A DNA stretch of 64,000 nucleotides, from assembly GCF_003467445.1 (NCBI RefSeq), contig NZ_QSGS01000001.1:124001-188000 (forward strand). The letters run 5' to 3'. This DNA comes from Exiguobacterium sp. AM39-5BH (GTDB taxonomy: Bacteria; Bacillota; Bacilli; Exiguobacteriales; Exiguobacteriaceae). The notes below the pieces were generated by a model. It searched no databases. It was not told where the DNA came from and saw only the letters and a program-made list of their open reading frames with translations. Of this stretch, positions 45,496-54,217 are shown piece by piece. The position numbers and the translations under genes were made by a program. Within the stretch, counting starts at the first letter, position 1. Each line of letters begins with the position of its first letter.

Positions 45496-48093
45496 ATGAA
45501 TAAATTATTACTCCTGGATGGAAACTCACTCACATACCGTGCCTTTTTCGCGTTGCCCCCTATGACGGATGCAAGTGGCCGAAACACGAACGCCGTATAC
45601 GGGTTCACGATGATGTTATTGAAGTTGATGGAAGATGAACAGCCGAGTCATTTCGCGGTCGCGTTTGATGCGTCGAAAAAGACATTCCGCCATGACACAT
45701 ATGCCGACTACAAAGGTGGACGGCAAAAGACGCCGGGAGAGCTCCGAGAGCAATTCCCGATCGTGCGTGAGATTTGCGAGGCGTTCGGCATCAAAGTGCT
45801 CGAGCTCGACCAATACGAGGCCGATGACATCATCGGGACGCTTTCAAAAAATACCGCTTTCGACCAAGTGACGGTCGTGACCGGTGATAAGGATTTACTA
45901 CAGTTGATTGACGACCGGGTCACCGTCTATTTGACGAAGCGCGGCATCACAGACGTCGAGACGATGGACGCGGCTGCGTTCAACGAACGGTATGACGGAC
46001 TGAGTCCACTTCAAATGATTGATTTGAAAGGACTGATGGGCGATAAATCCGATAACATTCCTGGAATTCCGGGTGTCGGCGAGAAGACGGCCCTCAAATT
46101 ACTCACAGCTTACGGTTCCGTTGAAAATTTGTATGAGCATACGCATGAGTTGAAGGGGAAGCAAAAAGAAAAAATCGAGGCGAACGAACGGGAAGCGCTC
46201 ATGTCGAAAAAATTGGCGACAATCTATACCGACGTCCCGATCGACATCAGTATGGATGAGCTCACGTTCCATCCATATGACGTTGGGAAAGTGAAACCGC
46301 TGTTCATAAGTCTCCAGTTCAAGTCACTCCTCACTAAATTGAACCTTGGAACGAATAGTGTAGAAACAGTCGAAGCACGTGAAGTGAACCACATCGCGGT
46401 TGACGAGCAAGACTTGACAGATGCAGTCCTCTTCCTCGAACAACTCCGGGACGACTATTTTGAAGAACCGGTCATCGGTGTGGCGATCGCATCGAAAGCG
46501 GGAGTGACCGTGGGCGACACTTCTCTCTTGGAAGTCTCGAATGTGCGAGAATGGTTAGCAGACGAGAACCGTTCGACGATTTGTCTTGACGCAAAACAGG
46601 CAATTATTCAATTGAAACGACATGGCGTCACACTTAGAGGGTATGACGATTTGCTGGTCGCTGGATACTTGCTCAACCTTTCAGGTGGGACGACACTTGA
46701 TTCGATTGCCTCCCATTTCGACTATGCGTTGCCAGAAGACGAAGCAGTGTACGGAAAAGGGGCAAAGCTGAACGTTCCCGAACGAGACGTGCTCGAGCAG
46801 CATCTCGGTGAGAAGGCAATGGCCATTTTGACGTTGTTCGCAAACGTCTGTAACGAACTCGATCAAAACGAACAGACGTCGCTCTATAAAGATTTGGAGC
46901 GTCCGCTCGTATCGGTGCTCGCCGAGATGGAGTGGGCCGGGATTCACGTCGACGTGGCGACATTGAAAGTGATGGAAGACGATCTTCGTGATAGGTTGAT
47001 TCAACTTGAGACTGAAATTCATCGTCTCGCTGGCGAAGCGTTCAATATTAACTCACCGAAACAACTCGGTGTTATTTTGTTCGAGAAGTTAGCGTTGCCG
47101 CCGGTCAAAAAGACGAAGACCGGATATTCGACGGCGGCGGACGTGCTTGAGAAGTTGGCACCGCTCCATCCGATTGTCGAACATATCATGCATTACCGCG
47201 AACTCGGAAAGTTACAGTCGACATACGTCGAAGGGCTACAAAAAGTTATCAAGGACGATGGGAAGATCCATACCCGTTACACACAGACGTTGACACAGAC
47301 CGGACGGTTATCGTCGGTCAACCCGAACTTGCAAAACATCCCGATTCGTTTAGAAGAAGGGCGACGGATTCGTAAAGCGTTCACAGCAAGCGAGACCGAT
47401 TGGGTACTCTATGCGGTCGACTACTCGCAAATCGAGCTCCGTATCATGGCCCACATGTCACAAGATAAGAAGATGCTCGAGGCGTTCCTGCATGACGAGG
47501 ATATTCATACGTCGACGGCAGCCAACGTGTTTCAAGTCGCCAAAGAAGAAGTGACGTCGCTCATGCGTCGTCAAGCGAAAGCGGTCAACTTCGGGATTAT
47601 TTACGGCATTAGTGATTACGGACTGTCACAAAACCTCGGCATTAGCCGAAAAGAAGCGCAGACGTTCATCGATACGTACTTCGAACAGTTCCCAGGCGTG
47701 AAACGATTCATGGATGCCGCCATCGAACGGGCTCGGGAACACGGCTACGTCGAGACGATGATGAAACGCCGCCGCAACATCCCAGATATCCATTCGCGTA
47801 ATTTCAACTTGCGCGGTTTCGCCGAGCGAACAGCCATTAATACGCCAATTCAAGGAACGGCGGCCGATATTATCAAGAAAGCGATGATTGATGTCGACGT
47901 GGCGCTCCGCGAATCAGGACTTCAGTCGAAACTATTGCTTCAAGTCCATGATGAACTCATCTTCGAGGGACCGAAAGAAGAGACGGAGGCGCTCGAGACG
48001 ATCGTCAAACAAGCGATGGAGCACACAATTACTTTGGACGTCCCGCTCCGCGCGGACGGATCGTTCGGTGAGACGTGGTTCGACACGAAATAA
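45496..48093 (+). CDS. polA: DNA polymerase I
   Basis: Repair and Okazaki-fragment processing polymerase. 865 residues: 5'-3' exonuclease/flap domain at 1-290 (LLLDGNSLTYRAFFALP, GDKDLLQLI, GIPGVGEKTALKLL); a middle domain at about 300-460 that has lost the proofreading carboxylates, as in other Bacillus Pol I; and the polymerase domain with TGRLSSVNPNLQNIPIR, YAVDYSQIELRIMAHMS, RRQAKAVNFGIIYGISDYG and LQVHDELIFEGP. GGAGG precedes ATG 45496. mutM and coaE follow closely. Confidence 0.97.
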   Translation: MNKLLLLDGNSLTYRAFFALPPMTDASGRNTNAVYGFTMMLLKLMEDEQPSHFAVAFDASKKTFRHDTYADYKGGRQKTPGELREQFPIVREICEAFGIKVLELDQYEADDIIGTLSKNTAFDQVTVVTGDKDLLQLIDDRVTVYLTKRGITDVETMDAAAFNERYDGLSPLQMIDLKGLMGDKSDNIPGIPGVGEKTALKLLTAYGSVENLYEHTHELKGKQKEKIEANEREALMSKKLATIYTDVPIDISMDELTFHPYDVGKVKPLFISLQFKSLLTKLNLGTNSVETVEAREVNHIAVDEQDLTDAVLFLEQLRDDYFEEPVIGVAIASKAGVTVGDTSLLEVSNVREWLADENRSTICLDAKQAIIQLKRHGVTLRGYDDLLVAGYLLNLSGGTTLDSIASHFDYALPEDEAVYGKGAKLNVPERDVLEQHLGEKAMAILTLFANVCNELDQNEQTSLYKDLERPLVSVLAEMEWAGIHVDVATLKVMEDDLRDRLIQLETEIHRLAGEAFNINSPKQLGVILFEKLALPPVKKTKTGYSTAADVLEKLAPLHPIVEHIMHYRELGKLQSTYVEGLQKVIKDDGKIHTRYTQTLTQTGRLSSVNPNLQNIPIRLEEGRRIRKAFTASETDWVLYAVDYSQIELRIMAHMSQDKKMLEAFLHDEDIHTSTAANVFQVAKEEVTSLMRRQAKAVNFGIIYGISDYGLSQNLGISRKEAQTFIDTYFEQFPGVKRFMDAAIERAREHGYVETMMKRRRNIPDIHSRNFNLRGFAERTAINTPIQGTAADIIKKAMIDVDVALRESGLQSKLLLQVHDELIFEGPKEETEALETIVKQAMEHTITLDVPLRADGSFGETWFDTK

Positions 48094-48113
48094 GATCGAG
48101 AAAGGAAATCAAT

Positions 48114-48938
48114 ATGCCTGAATTACCAGAAGTGGAGACGGTCTGTCGCCGATTGCGCCCGTTCGTCTCCGGAAAGACGATTGCAAATGTCGAGGTGCTC
48201 GACGCAAAAATCATTCGAGGTCACGAGCCAGAACTGTGGACACAACAGTTGCTTGGGGAGACGATTCAAGACGTCGAGCGACGTGGGAAATTCATTTTGT
48301 TCAAATTGACGAACGGATATCTCGTTTCCCATCTTCGAATGGAAGGGAAATTCTTTCCGCATGACGAAATGGTCAATCCGGTCAAACATACACATATCAT
48401 CTTTACGTTCACGGACGGGACGACACTTCATTATAACGATGTGAGAAAGTTTGGCACGATGGAATTGAAGACAAATGCCGATTTGTATGTGACACCGCCC
48501 TTGTCGCTCCTCGCGCTCGAACCGTTCGATCCGGAAGTGACAGCGGAGACGCTTCATACTCGCTTGAACCGGATGAACGTTCGGGCCATCAAGACGGCAC
48601 TCCTTGACCAGTCGATTTTCGTCGGCCTTGGTAACATTTACGTCGATGAAACGTTGTTCCGGGCCGGGGTTCATCCGACCCGCCCGGCGGCCTCGCTCTC
48701 GCTTGACGAGGTGCGTTTGGTGCACCATGAAGCCGTCGCCGTGTTGACGGAAGCGATTGAGCGCGGTGGTAGCACGATTCGGAGCTATACGAATCCCGAT
48801 GGAGCGAGCGGGACGTACCAAGAAACGCTCTACGTGTATGGTCAGACCGGCGAGCCGTGCAAACGATGCGGCCGGCCGATTGAAAAGATGAAATTGGGTG
48901 GACGGGGCACGCACTACTGTCCGCAATGCCAACAGTAA
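48114..48938 (+). CDS. mutM: Formamidopyrimidine-DNA glycosylase
   Basis: Removes 8-oxoguanine and cleaves the abasic site. 274 residues. Catalytic Pro2/Glu3 in MPELPEVETVCRRL, Lys in RMEGKFF, helix-two-turn-helix FVGLGNIYVDETLF, and C-terminal zinc finger PCKRCGRPIEKMKLGGRGTH then YCPQCQQ. GAAAGGA precedes ATG 48114; the amino terminus must be PELPE, which rejects the longer upstream frame. Part of polA-mutM-coaE. Confidence 0.97.
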   Translation: MPELPEVETVCRRLRPFVSGKTIANVEVLDAKIIRGHEPELWTQQLLGETIQDVERRGKFILFKLTNGYLVSHLRMEGKFFPHDEMVNPVKHTHIIFTFTDGTTLHYNDVRKFGTMELKTNADLYVTPPLSLLALEPFDPEVTAETLHTRLNRMNVRAIKTALLDQSIFVGLGNIYVDETLFRAGVHPTRPAASLSLDEVRLVHHEAVAVLTEAIERGGSTIRSYTNPDGASGTYQETLYVYGQTGEPCKRCGRPIEKMKLGGRGTHYCPQCQQ

Positions 48939-48950
48939 GAGGTGGACACA

Positions 48951-49556
48951 ATGTTGAAGATTGGTTTGACAGGTGGAATTGCGACAGGGAAGTCGACCGT
49001 ATCCCGTTTGTTTCGAAAACGTGGAATCCCGATTATCGATGCCGATAAAATGGCGCGAATCGTCATCGAGCCGGGAGGCAAGGCATTCGCGGCCGTCCGT
49101 GAGGCGTTCCCACAATGCTTCTCGGGCGACGCGTTGAACCGTCAGGCGCTCGGACGTGAAATTTTCCATGATGACGCCAAACGACAGTTACTCAATCAAC
49201 TCATGCATCCAGCTATTCGCGAAGAAATGCTCGAGGAGATGCGTGGCTATGAGGCGGCGGGCGAGAAGGTCGTCATTTTCGACATCCCACTCTTGTTCGA
49301 AGGGACGATGCGGGACCTCGTCGATTATACGGTCGTCGTCTATTGTCGGGAGGAGATTCAGCTGATGCGGCTCATGGAGCGGAACGGTTTGACGAAAGCG
49401 GAAGCACTCGCGCGCATCCATGCCCAGATGCCGATTGAGGAGAAGAAGCAACAGGCTGATTTTTTAATTAACAACAACGGCGCGCTTGGTGATTTGTCGA
49501 TCCAAGTGGTCCGCCTCGTTGAACAATTTAAAGACATGCAAAAAGAAGGCGACTGA
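48951..49556 (+). CDS. coaE: Dephospho-CoA kinase
   Basis: Last step of coenzyme A synthesis, ATP-dependent phosphorylation of dephospho-CoA. 201 residues with P-loop IGLTGGIATGKSTVSR at the start, DADKMARIV, VIFDIPLLFEG and the lid helix R-rich region MRLMERNGLTKAEALARI. ATG 48951 follows AAGAGGTGG; a GTG at 48942 is inside the ribosome site. Its stop codon lies in the terminator stem. Confidence 0.96.
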   Translation: MLKIGLTGGIATGKSTVSRLFRKRGIPIIDADKMARIVIEPGGKAFAAVREAFPQCFSGDALNRQALGREIFHDDAKRQLLNQLMHPAIREEMLEEMRGYEAAGEKVVIFDIPLLFEGTMRDLVDYTVVVYCREEIQLMRLMERNGLTKAEALARIHAQMPIEEKKQQADFLINNNGALGDLSIQVVRLVEQFKDMQKEGD

Positions 49557-49571
49557 GCGCCTTCTTTTTTG
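49545..49571. terminator. Terminator after coaE, bidirectional
   Basis: AGAAGGCG / CGCCTTCT stem, TTTTTT on the plus side and TTTTT on the minus side, serving coaE and the convergent gene. Confidence 0.88.
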
Positions 49572-49572
49572 T

Positions 49573-50055
49573 TCAATTGAGTGGGTCTGATTCAGGTCTT
49601 CCCTTTTTCCATGTATCGAAGATGGCACGGCCGTCACTTGGGTGGCCATTCGAATAATAAATCGGATAAAGCGAGAAAAAGACGTAATAAAACGAGAAAT
49701 AGGCGAATTGATACGTATAGAGTGTCGGTTTAATTTCTCTCATGGAAATGAATCCGTTCACAATTAAAATACTAGCTAAATTGAAAATAGATCCGCCTGC
49801 GTAGACGAGACTTCGCGTCAAACGATTGCTGTATTTTAAATCACTAAATTGACACCAGGCATCGTAAAAATAGACACGGTTGAATTGCAGGCGCCCGACT
49901 TTGAATAATTTTTTACCAGTTCCAATCTCCATATCGAGCGAACCACCAAATAGTTTCGCGAAGAAGAAGTGACCGAATTGGTGGATTATCGTCACAAGAG
50001 GCAAGATAATGAAAAACGAAATGATAAACTTGTCTAAATCATTCCAATCAAACAT
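49573..50055 (-). CDS. M50 (site-2 protease)-like membrane protein with altered zinc motif
   Basis: 160 residues from ATG 50055, behind AAAGGAG. Four hydrophobic segments; the first carries TIIHQFGHFFFAKLFGG, aligned with the HExxH zinc motif of M50 peptidases but with Gln for the catalytic Glu, and near the C-terminus YSNGHPSDGRAIF resembles the N-P-x-x-x-DG motif supplying the third ligand. It may be a non-catalytic relative or a different family of similar shape. No partner gene is evident; it is a single gene divergent from gapB. Confidence 0.7.
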   Translation of the reverse strand: MFDWNDLDKFIISFFIILPLVTIIHQFGHFFFAKLFGGSLDMEIGTGKKLFKVGRLQFNRVYFYDAWCQFSDLKYSNRLTRSLVYAGGSIFNLASILIVNGFISMREIKPTLYTYQFAYFSFYYVFFSLYPIYYSNGHPSDGRAIFDTWKKGRPESDPLN

Positions 50056-50147
50056 ACTGTCATAACTCCTTTCCAAGCTCTAAACCGAATTTCCCTCTTT
50101 TTCAAATATGAAACTGTAAAAAAGTGAAAGAAATGTGACGATTCATA

Positions 50148-50177
50148 GTGAAAACGCTTCCATTTTTCCGTTATAAT
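50148..50177 (+). promoter_or_regulatory. gapB promoter with overlapping cre
   Basis: TATAAT at 50172-50177; the cre-like GTGAAAACGCTTCCAT (50148-50163, one mismatch at the first base) covers the -35 position at 50149-50154. CcpA binding would exclude RNA polymerase. The start codon is 33 bases after the -10. Confidence 0.55.
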
Positions 50178-50209
50178 GGTGTCGTAACGTTAAAAAAGGG
50201 GGATTTTAC

Positions 50210-51241
50210 ATGGGGACAAAAGTTGCAATCAATGGATTTGGTCGCATTGGGAGAATGGTATTTCGGAAATTGATGCTTGAGGGACGTCATGAGGTCGTCG
50301 CAATCAATGCGAGTTATCCGGCGGAGACGCTCGCCCATTTGATCAAGCACGACACGGTCCACGGCCCGTTCACACTCATGGTTCGGGCGCATGGGGATGC
50401 GCTCGAGGTCGATGGGAAGCAAATCACGATCGTCTCCGAACGTGATCCGGAGCGGTTACCGTGGAACGAGCTTGGCGTTGACATTGTCATCGAGGCGACC
50501 GGAAAATTCAATTCAGACATCGGCGCGAAAAAACATTTGACAGCCGGTGCGAAGAAAGTCATTTTGACGGCGCCCGGGAAAGGCGAATTGCGGACGATTG
50601 TCATGGGGGTGAACGACCGTGATTATTTACCGGAGCACGATCACGTCATCTCAAACGCCTCGTGTACGACAAACTGTCTTGGTCCGGTCGTGAAAGTGTT
50701 GGACTCGACGTTCGGAATCGAAACGGGGCTCGTCACGACCGTGCATGCCTATACGAATGATCAAAACAATATCGACAATCCGCATAAAGATTTACGACGC
50801 GCTCGCGCATGTGGTAGTTCCATTATACCGACCTCGACCGGGGCTGCCAAAGCCATCGGACTCGTCTTGCCTGAGCTTCAAGGTAAATTGAACGGGATGG
50901 CGCTTCGTGTTCCGACGCCGAACGTTTCTCTCGTCGATCTTGTCGTTGAGTTACGTCGTGATGTCACAGTGGATGAAGTGAACGAGGCGTTCGAGCGTGC
51001 GGCACGTGGAGAGATGACGGGTATTCTCGGTGTTTCGAATGAACCGCTCGTCTCCATCGACTTCAACGGGGATGAACGCTCATCGATTATCGATGCTGAT
51101 TCGACGATGGTACTTGGAGGTAACCACGTTAAAGTGCTCGCTTGGTACGACAACGAATGGGGCTATTCATGTCGTGTGGTCGACCTGTTGGATATGGTCG
51201 CGAGCTATCTTCAAATCGGACAACAAGAAACCCCTGCCTGA
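50210..51241 (+). CDS. gapB: Glyceraldehyde-3-phosphate dehydrogenase, GapB (gluconeogenic type)
   Basis: 343 residues. [15 protein letters not shown] binds the dinucleotide; the loop [19 protein letters not shown] has the small residues of NADP-preferring GapB rather than the Asp-containing loop of glycolytic GapA. Catalytic Cys in [12 protein letters not shown], His in [10 protein letters not shown], and [19 protein letters not shown] lies before the ATG. The neighbourhood coaE-gapB-speD-nrdR matches Bacillus. In B. subtilis CcpN represses gapB; here a cre overlaps the promoter. Confidence 0.96.
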   Translation: MGTKVAINGFGRIGRMVFRKLMLEGRHEVVAINASYPAETLAHLIKHDTVHGPFTLMVRAHGDALEVDGKQITIVSERDPERLPWNELGVDIVIEATGKFNSDIGAKKHLTAGAKKVILTAPGKGELRTIVMGVNDRDYLPEHDHVISNASCTTNCLGPVVKVLDSTFGIETGLVTTVHAYTNDQNNIDNPHKDLRRARACGSSIIPTSTGAAKAIGLVLPELQGKLNGMALRVPTPNVSLVDLVVELRRDVTVDEVNEAFERAARGEMTGILGVSNEPLVSIDFNGDERSSIIDADSTMVLGGNHVKVLAWYDNEWGYSCRVVDLLDMVASYLQIGQQETPA

Positions 51242-51289
51242 AAAAATATATTTATCTAAAAATATTTTTAAAGAATTGAAACAAATGTC

Positions 51290-51348
51290 TTGTAACGACG
51301 TCCCAAACAAGATACACTCTAACTCGTGAACTTCAATTGGTCTGACAA
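51290..51348 (+). promoter_or_regulatory. speD promoter and FadR-type operator match
   Basis: TTGTAA (51290-51295), 17-base spacer, TACACT (51313-51318). Twenty bases on, TGGTCTGACAA (51338-51348) fits TNGTNNNACNA, and the 12-base AATTGGTCTGAC is identical to the one at the accDA regulator promoter. Confidence 0.4.
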
Positions 51349-51450
51349 ACGCAACTTAAAGGGTTAGGACCTCTTAGGACTAACTTGCCCCCGTGGTTGT
51401 GGGCGATTCAGGCACAAAGTGAGTGATCATCAACTACTTTGAGACCATTG
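51349..51450 (+). other. Structured speD leader
   Basis: The untranslated leader holds two TTAGGAC repeats, a GCCC/GGGC pairing and a bulged hairpin CAAAGT-G-AGT / ACT-ACTTTG (51415-51441) just before the ribosome site. No known riboswitch class is recognised. Confidence 0.35.
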
Positions 51451-51472
51451 ATGTAAAGGGGGATCCACTAAT

Positions 51473-51859
51473 ATGGATACTATGGGACGTCACATTATTA
51501 CAGAACTTTGGGAGTGCAATCCCGACAAATTGAACGATATCGACTACATTGAGCGCTTATTCGTCGATGCAGCACTTCGTTCGGGCGCTGAAGTCCGCGA
51601 AGTCGCTTTCCACAAATTTGCGCCACACGGTGTTAGTGGAGTCGTTATCATCTCAGAATCACACTTGACGATTCACAGTTTCCCAGAGCATGGCTACGCA
51701 TCAGTCGATGTGTTCACGTGTGGGGATCGAATCGATCCAGCCACAGCTTCGCAATATATCGCGGAAGGCTTGGAAGCAAAAGTTCGTGAGGACGTGAAAC
51801 TTGATCGTGGAATGGGACCGATTCGTGTTCCGGAAGCACAAGTTGCAATCAGCAAATAA
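51473..51859 (+). CDS. speD: S-adenosylmethionine decarboxylase proenzyme
   Basis: Supplies decarboxylated AdoMet for spermidine synthesis. 128 residues, the short bacterial class 1B type. The self-cleavage site that yields the pyruvoyl cofactor is the serine of [16 protein letters not shown]; the catalytic cysteine follows in DVFTCGD. AAGGGGG precedes ATG 51473. A long leader and a terminator make it a single-gene unit. Confidence 0.96.
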   Translation: MDTMGRHIITELWECNPDKLNDIDYIERLFVDAALRSGAEVREVAFHKFAPHGVSGVVIISESHLTIHSFPEHGYASVDVFTCGDRIDPATASQYIAEGLEAKVREDVKLDRGMGPIRVPEAQVAISK

Positions 51860-51876
51860 TCAGATTGACCTTTTGA

Positions 51877-51904
51877 GGCTGGCCGAATTTCGGTCAGCCC
51901 TTTT
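51877..51904 (+). terminator. Terminator after speD
   Basis: GGCTGGCCGA-ATT-TCGGTCAGCC stem followed by CTTTT. Confidence 0.85.
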
Positions 51905-51970
51905 AATTGTTTTGTTGAGCGCTTAATTTTGATATGCTTAACCTATATAAATAAGGTGTCGAGGTGGATA

Positions 51971-52342
51971 ATGGGATTATTGGATAAGTTTCAAACACAT
52001 GTCCAGACGGACGATTCGCATAAAAATGAGGCATTGCGCACACGATATGTGGCAGCATCGCCGACCGCCGTGCTCACGTGGTTAAGTGAGCAGATTCAAT
52101 TGGCAGGTCAGACCGTACGTCGCGTCGATGCAGATCGGGGGGAAGTGGCGTTTACCGGAGATGGATGGGATGCACTGGCGACAGTCGTTCAAGTGGACGG
52201 TGGACGCACCGCCGTGGACTTCACATTGAATCGTGAACAGATGCTCGGACCGGATTTAGGCCAAATCGTCAACATTTATTATGAGGCGCTACAATCGAAG
52301 TTCCCGCTCCGCGCCATCGGGAATCAATCTGTCGAACGATAA
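51971..52342 (+). CDS. Hypothetical cytosolic protein upstream of nrdR
   Basis: 123 residues, no signal or membrane segment; acidic and soluble in appearance (MGLLDKFQTHVQTDDSHKNE at the start; VNIYYEALQSKFPLRAIG near the end). I recognise no family. GAGGTGG at 51961-51967 supports ATG 51971. It lies 12 bases before nrdR, so it is probably co-transcribed with nrdR. Confidence 0.75.
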   Translation: MGLLDKFQTHVQTDDSHKNEALRTRYVAASPTAVLTWLSEQIQLAGQTVRRVDADRGEVAFTGDGWDALATVVQVDGGRTAVDFTLNREQMLGPDLGQIVNIYYEALQSKFPLRAIGNQSVER

Positions 52343-52354
52343 GGAGGGCTGAGC

Positions 52355-52822
52355 ATGCGTTGTCCTAAATGCGATCATAATGGAACGAGAGTGCTCGACT
52401 CCCGACCAGTACAAGATTTCTATTCGATTCGTCGCCGTCGTGAATGTGAGGAGTGCGGCTATCGGTTCACCACGTTTGAAACGGTCGAACAAACGCCCCT
52501 CATTATCGTCAAGAAAGACGGGAATCGGGAAGAATTTAGCCGTGAGAAAGTGCTTCGCGGGATTATTCGGGCGTGCGAGAAACGTCCGGTCACGCTTGAG
52601 CAGCTCGAAGGCGTAGTCACGAAAGTCGAACAACAATTACGGGCCCACGGCCAGTCTGAGATTCCGAGCGAACAAGTCGGTGAACTCGTCATGAACGAGC
52701 TGGCCCGGGTCGACGAAGTGGCATACGTCCGTTTCGCATCTGTCTATCGTCAATTCAAGGATATCTCAGTGTTCTTTAAAGAACTTGAAGATTTAATGAA
52801 GCAAGAAAAATCGACCAACTAG
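52355..52822 (+). CDS. nrdR: Transcriptional repressor NrdR
   Basis: ATP/dATP-sensing repressor of ribonucleotide reductase genes. 155 residues: N-terminal zinc ribbon [18 protein letters not shown] with [12 protein letters not shown], then an ATP-cone domain (about 50-135, [19 protein letters not shown]). AAGGAGGG precedes the ATG. Upstream of dnaB-dnaI as in Bacillus; no nrd genes or NrdR boxes were seen in the window. Confidence 0.96.
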   Translation: MRCPKCDHNGTRVLDSRPVQDFYSIRRRRECEECGYRFTTFETVEQTPLIIVKKDGNREEFSREKVLRGIIRACEKRPVTLEQLEGVVTKVEQQLRAHGQSEIPSEQVGELVMNELARVDEVAYVRFASVYRQFKDISVFFKELEDLMKQEKSTN

Positions 52823-52824
52823 AG

Positions 52825-52850
52825 GGGCGGCCTGCTGGTCGCCTTTTTTC
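52825..52850 (+). terminator. Terminator between nrdR and dnaB
   Basis: GGCGGCC-TGCT-GGTCGCC stem followed by TTTTTTC, 15 bases before dnaB; may only attenuate. Confidence 0.65.
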
Positions 52851-52864
52851 AGGGGAGACCTATC

Positions 52865-54217
52865 ATGGAAAAAGAACGAATCCTGTACGGGACTGACGAA
52901 CTGTTGATCATGAGCACCGGGCTCATCGATCGCGAGTCGTATCAGTCGTTGTATCATTTATATCAGCCGGTCATCGGAGTGAAGGCGCTCGCGATGTATC
53001 AGACACTTTGGAGTGAACTGAAACCCGGTAAGATGAAATCGAACTATATGTCGCACAGCGCGCTCTGTGAGATGCTCGACTACTCGATCAACGAGCTGAC
53101 GGACAGCCTATTCCGGCTCGAAGCGATTGGACTCGTCCGGACGTACAAGACGAAAGACGAACGCTTGACCCAGTACGTCTATCAACTTCGTGTCCCGCTC
53201 GCACCCCATACGTTCTTGAACGATGGCTTGTTGTCGAGCTTTCTCTTCTATAAGGTGGGAGAAGTCCGCTTCAAACAGTTGCAAGGACGATTCACCATCG
53301 ATCCCTTGCCGGCCGGGATTATCGAAGTGACGAAAGACTTTAATGATGTGTTCGATGTCAAAGGGGTCAATCATATGGCGTTCACCCAAAAGAACTACGA
53401 GAAGCCGGACCGTGCCAAAATCGAGATCAACTATACGTTCGATATGGAAATCGTCAAAAAATTGACGAACTTCCCGGTCGGCTTCTTCACGAAGAAGCTC
53501 GATGAGACGATCACGAAGCTTGCCTACGTCTCACAAATCGATGAAGAAACGATGGCCGAGATGTTGAAGGAGTATTTCGTCCACGAGGCGTATTTGCCGC
53601 TCAGTGAACAAGAGAAGCGCGACGGTTGCCGCCAGATGGTGTTGCAATTGAAGAAGAAACAGACGCGACATCGGAAAGTGAAGTCGGATGAGACGGAAAA
53701 AACAGAAATCAGTGATTTACATGACGTGACGGTCATGGAAGAAGCGCATCCTCACCAGTACGTGTCGACGATTCGGAACACGCCACAACTTTCGAAGAGT
53801 GACGAACAACTCATCATCGACCTCGTCGATACGCTCGGGCTTGCGCCTAGTGTCATCAACGCGTTGTTCTATTACTGTATCGAAGTGAAGAAGCAGACGC
53901 GGCTCAGTGAGAACTATGTCATGCGCATCGCGACGAGTTGGAAGACGGCGGGCTATTTGAACGCCAAAGACGCGTTGGAGCAAGAAGCGACACAAGACGC
54001 TTTGATTGAAAAGAAACAGCAGAAACGTGAAAACGTGCAACAACGGACGACCGTCGGCTCGAGACGTAAAGATAAGACGGAGATGCCGAAATGGCTCGAA
54101 GACGAGGCAAAACAGCAACGGACGTACGATCAAAAACGAAAGCAAGAACTCGAGGCATCGGTCCCAGACGACGCGGAACTCGTCAAGCTGTTGAATGAAT
54201 TGAAAGAGAAAGGATGA
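52865..54217 (+). CDS. dnaB: Replication initiation and membrane attachment protein DnaB
   Basis: Firmicute helicase co-loader that acts with DnaD and DnaI to load DnaC helicase at oriC. 450 residues: N-terminal winged-helix region (about 30-130), helical DnaB_2 (DDBH) domain at about 300-380 (LGLAPSVINALFYYCIE, ENYVMRIATSWKTAGYL), and a charged C-terminal tail. AGGGGAG precedes ATG 52865. Its stop overlaps the dnaI start (ATGA), giving coupled translation. Confidence 0.94.
   Translation: MEKERILYGTDELLIMSTGLIDRESYQSLYHLYQPVIGVKALAMYQTLWSELKPGKMKSNYMSHSALCEMLDYSINELTDSLFRLEAIGLVRTYKTKDERLTQYVYQLRVPLAPHTFLNDGLLSSFLFYKVGEVRFKQLQGRFTIDPLPAGIIEVTKDFNDVFDVKGVNHMAFTQKNYEKPDRAKIEINYTFDMEIVKKLTNFPVGFFTKKLDETITKLAYVSQIDEETMAEMLKEYFVHEAYLPLSEQEKRDGCRQMVLQLKKKQTRHRKVKSDETEKTEISDLHDVTVMEEAHPHQYVSTIRNTPQLSKSDEQLIIDLVDTLGLAPSVINALFYYCIEVKKQTRLSENYVMRIATSWKTAGYLNAKDALEQEATQDALIEKKQQKRENVQQRTTVGSRRKDKTEMPKWLEDEAKQQRTYDQKRKQELEASVPDDAELVKLLNELKEKG

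Noticed and set aside
51242..51472. SAM riboswitch upstream of speD
   Set aside because: No SAM-I, -II or -III core could be recognised; left as an unassigned structured leader.
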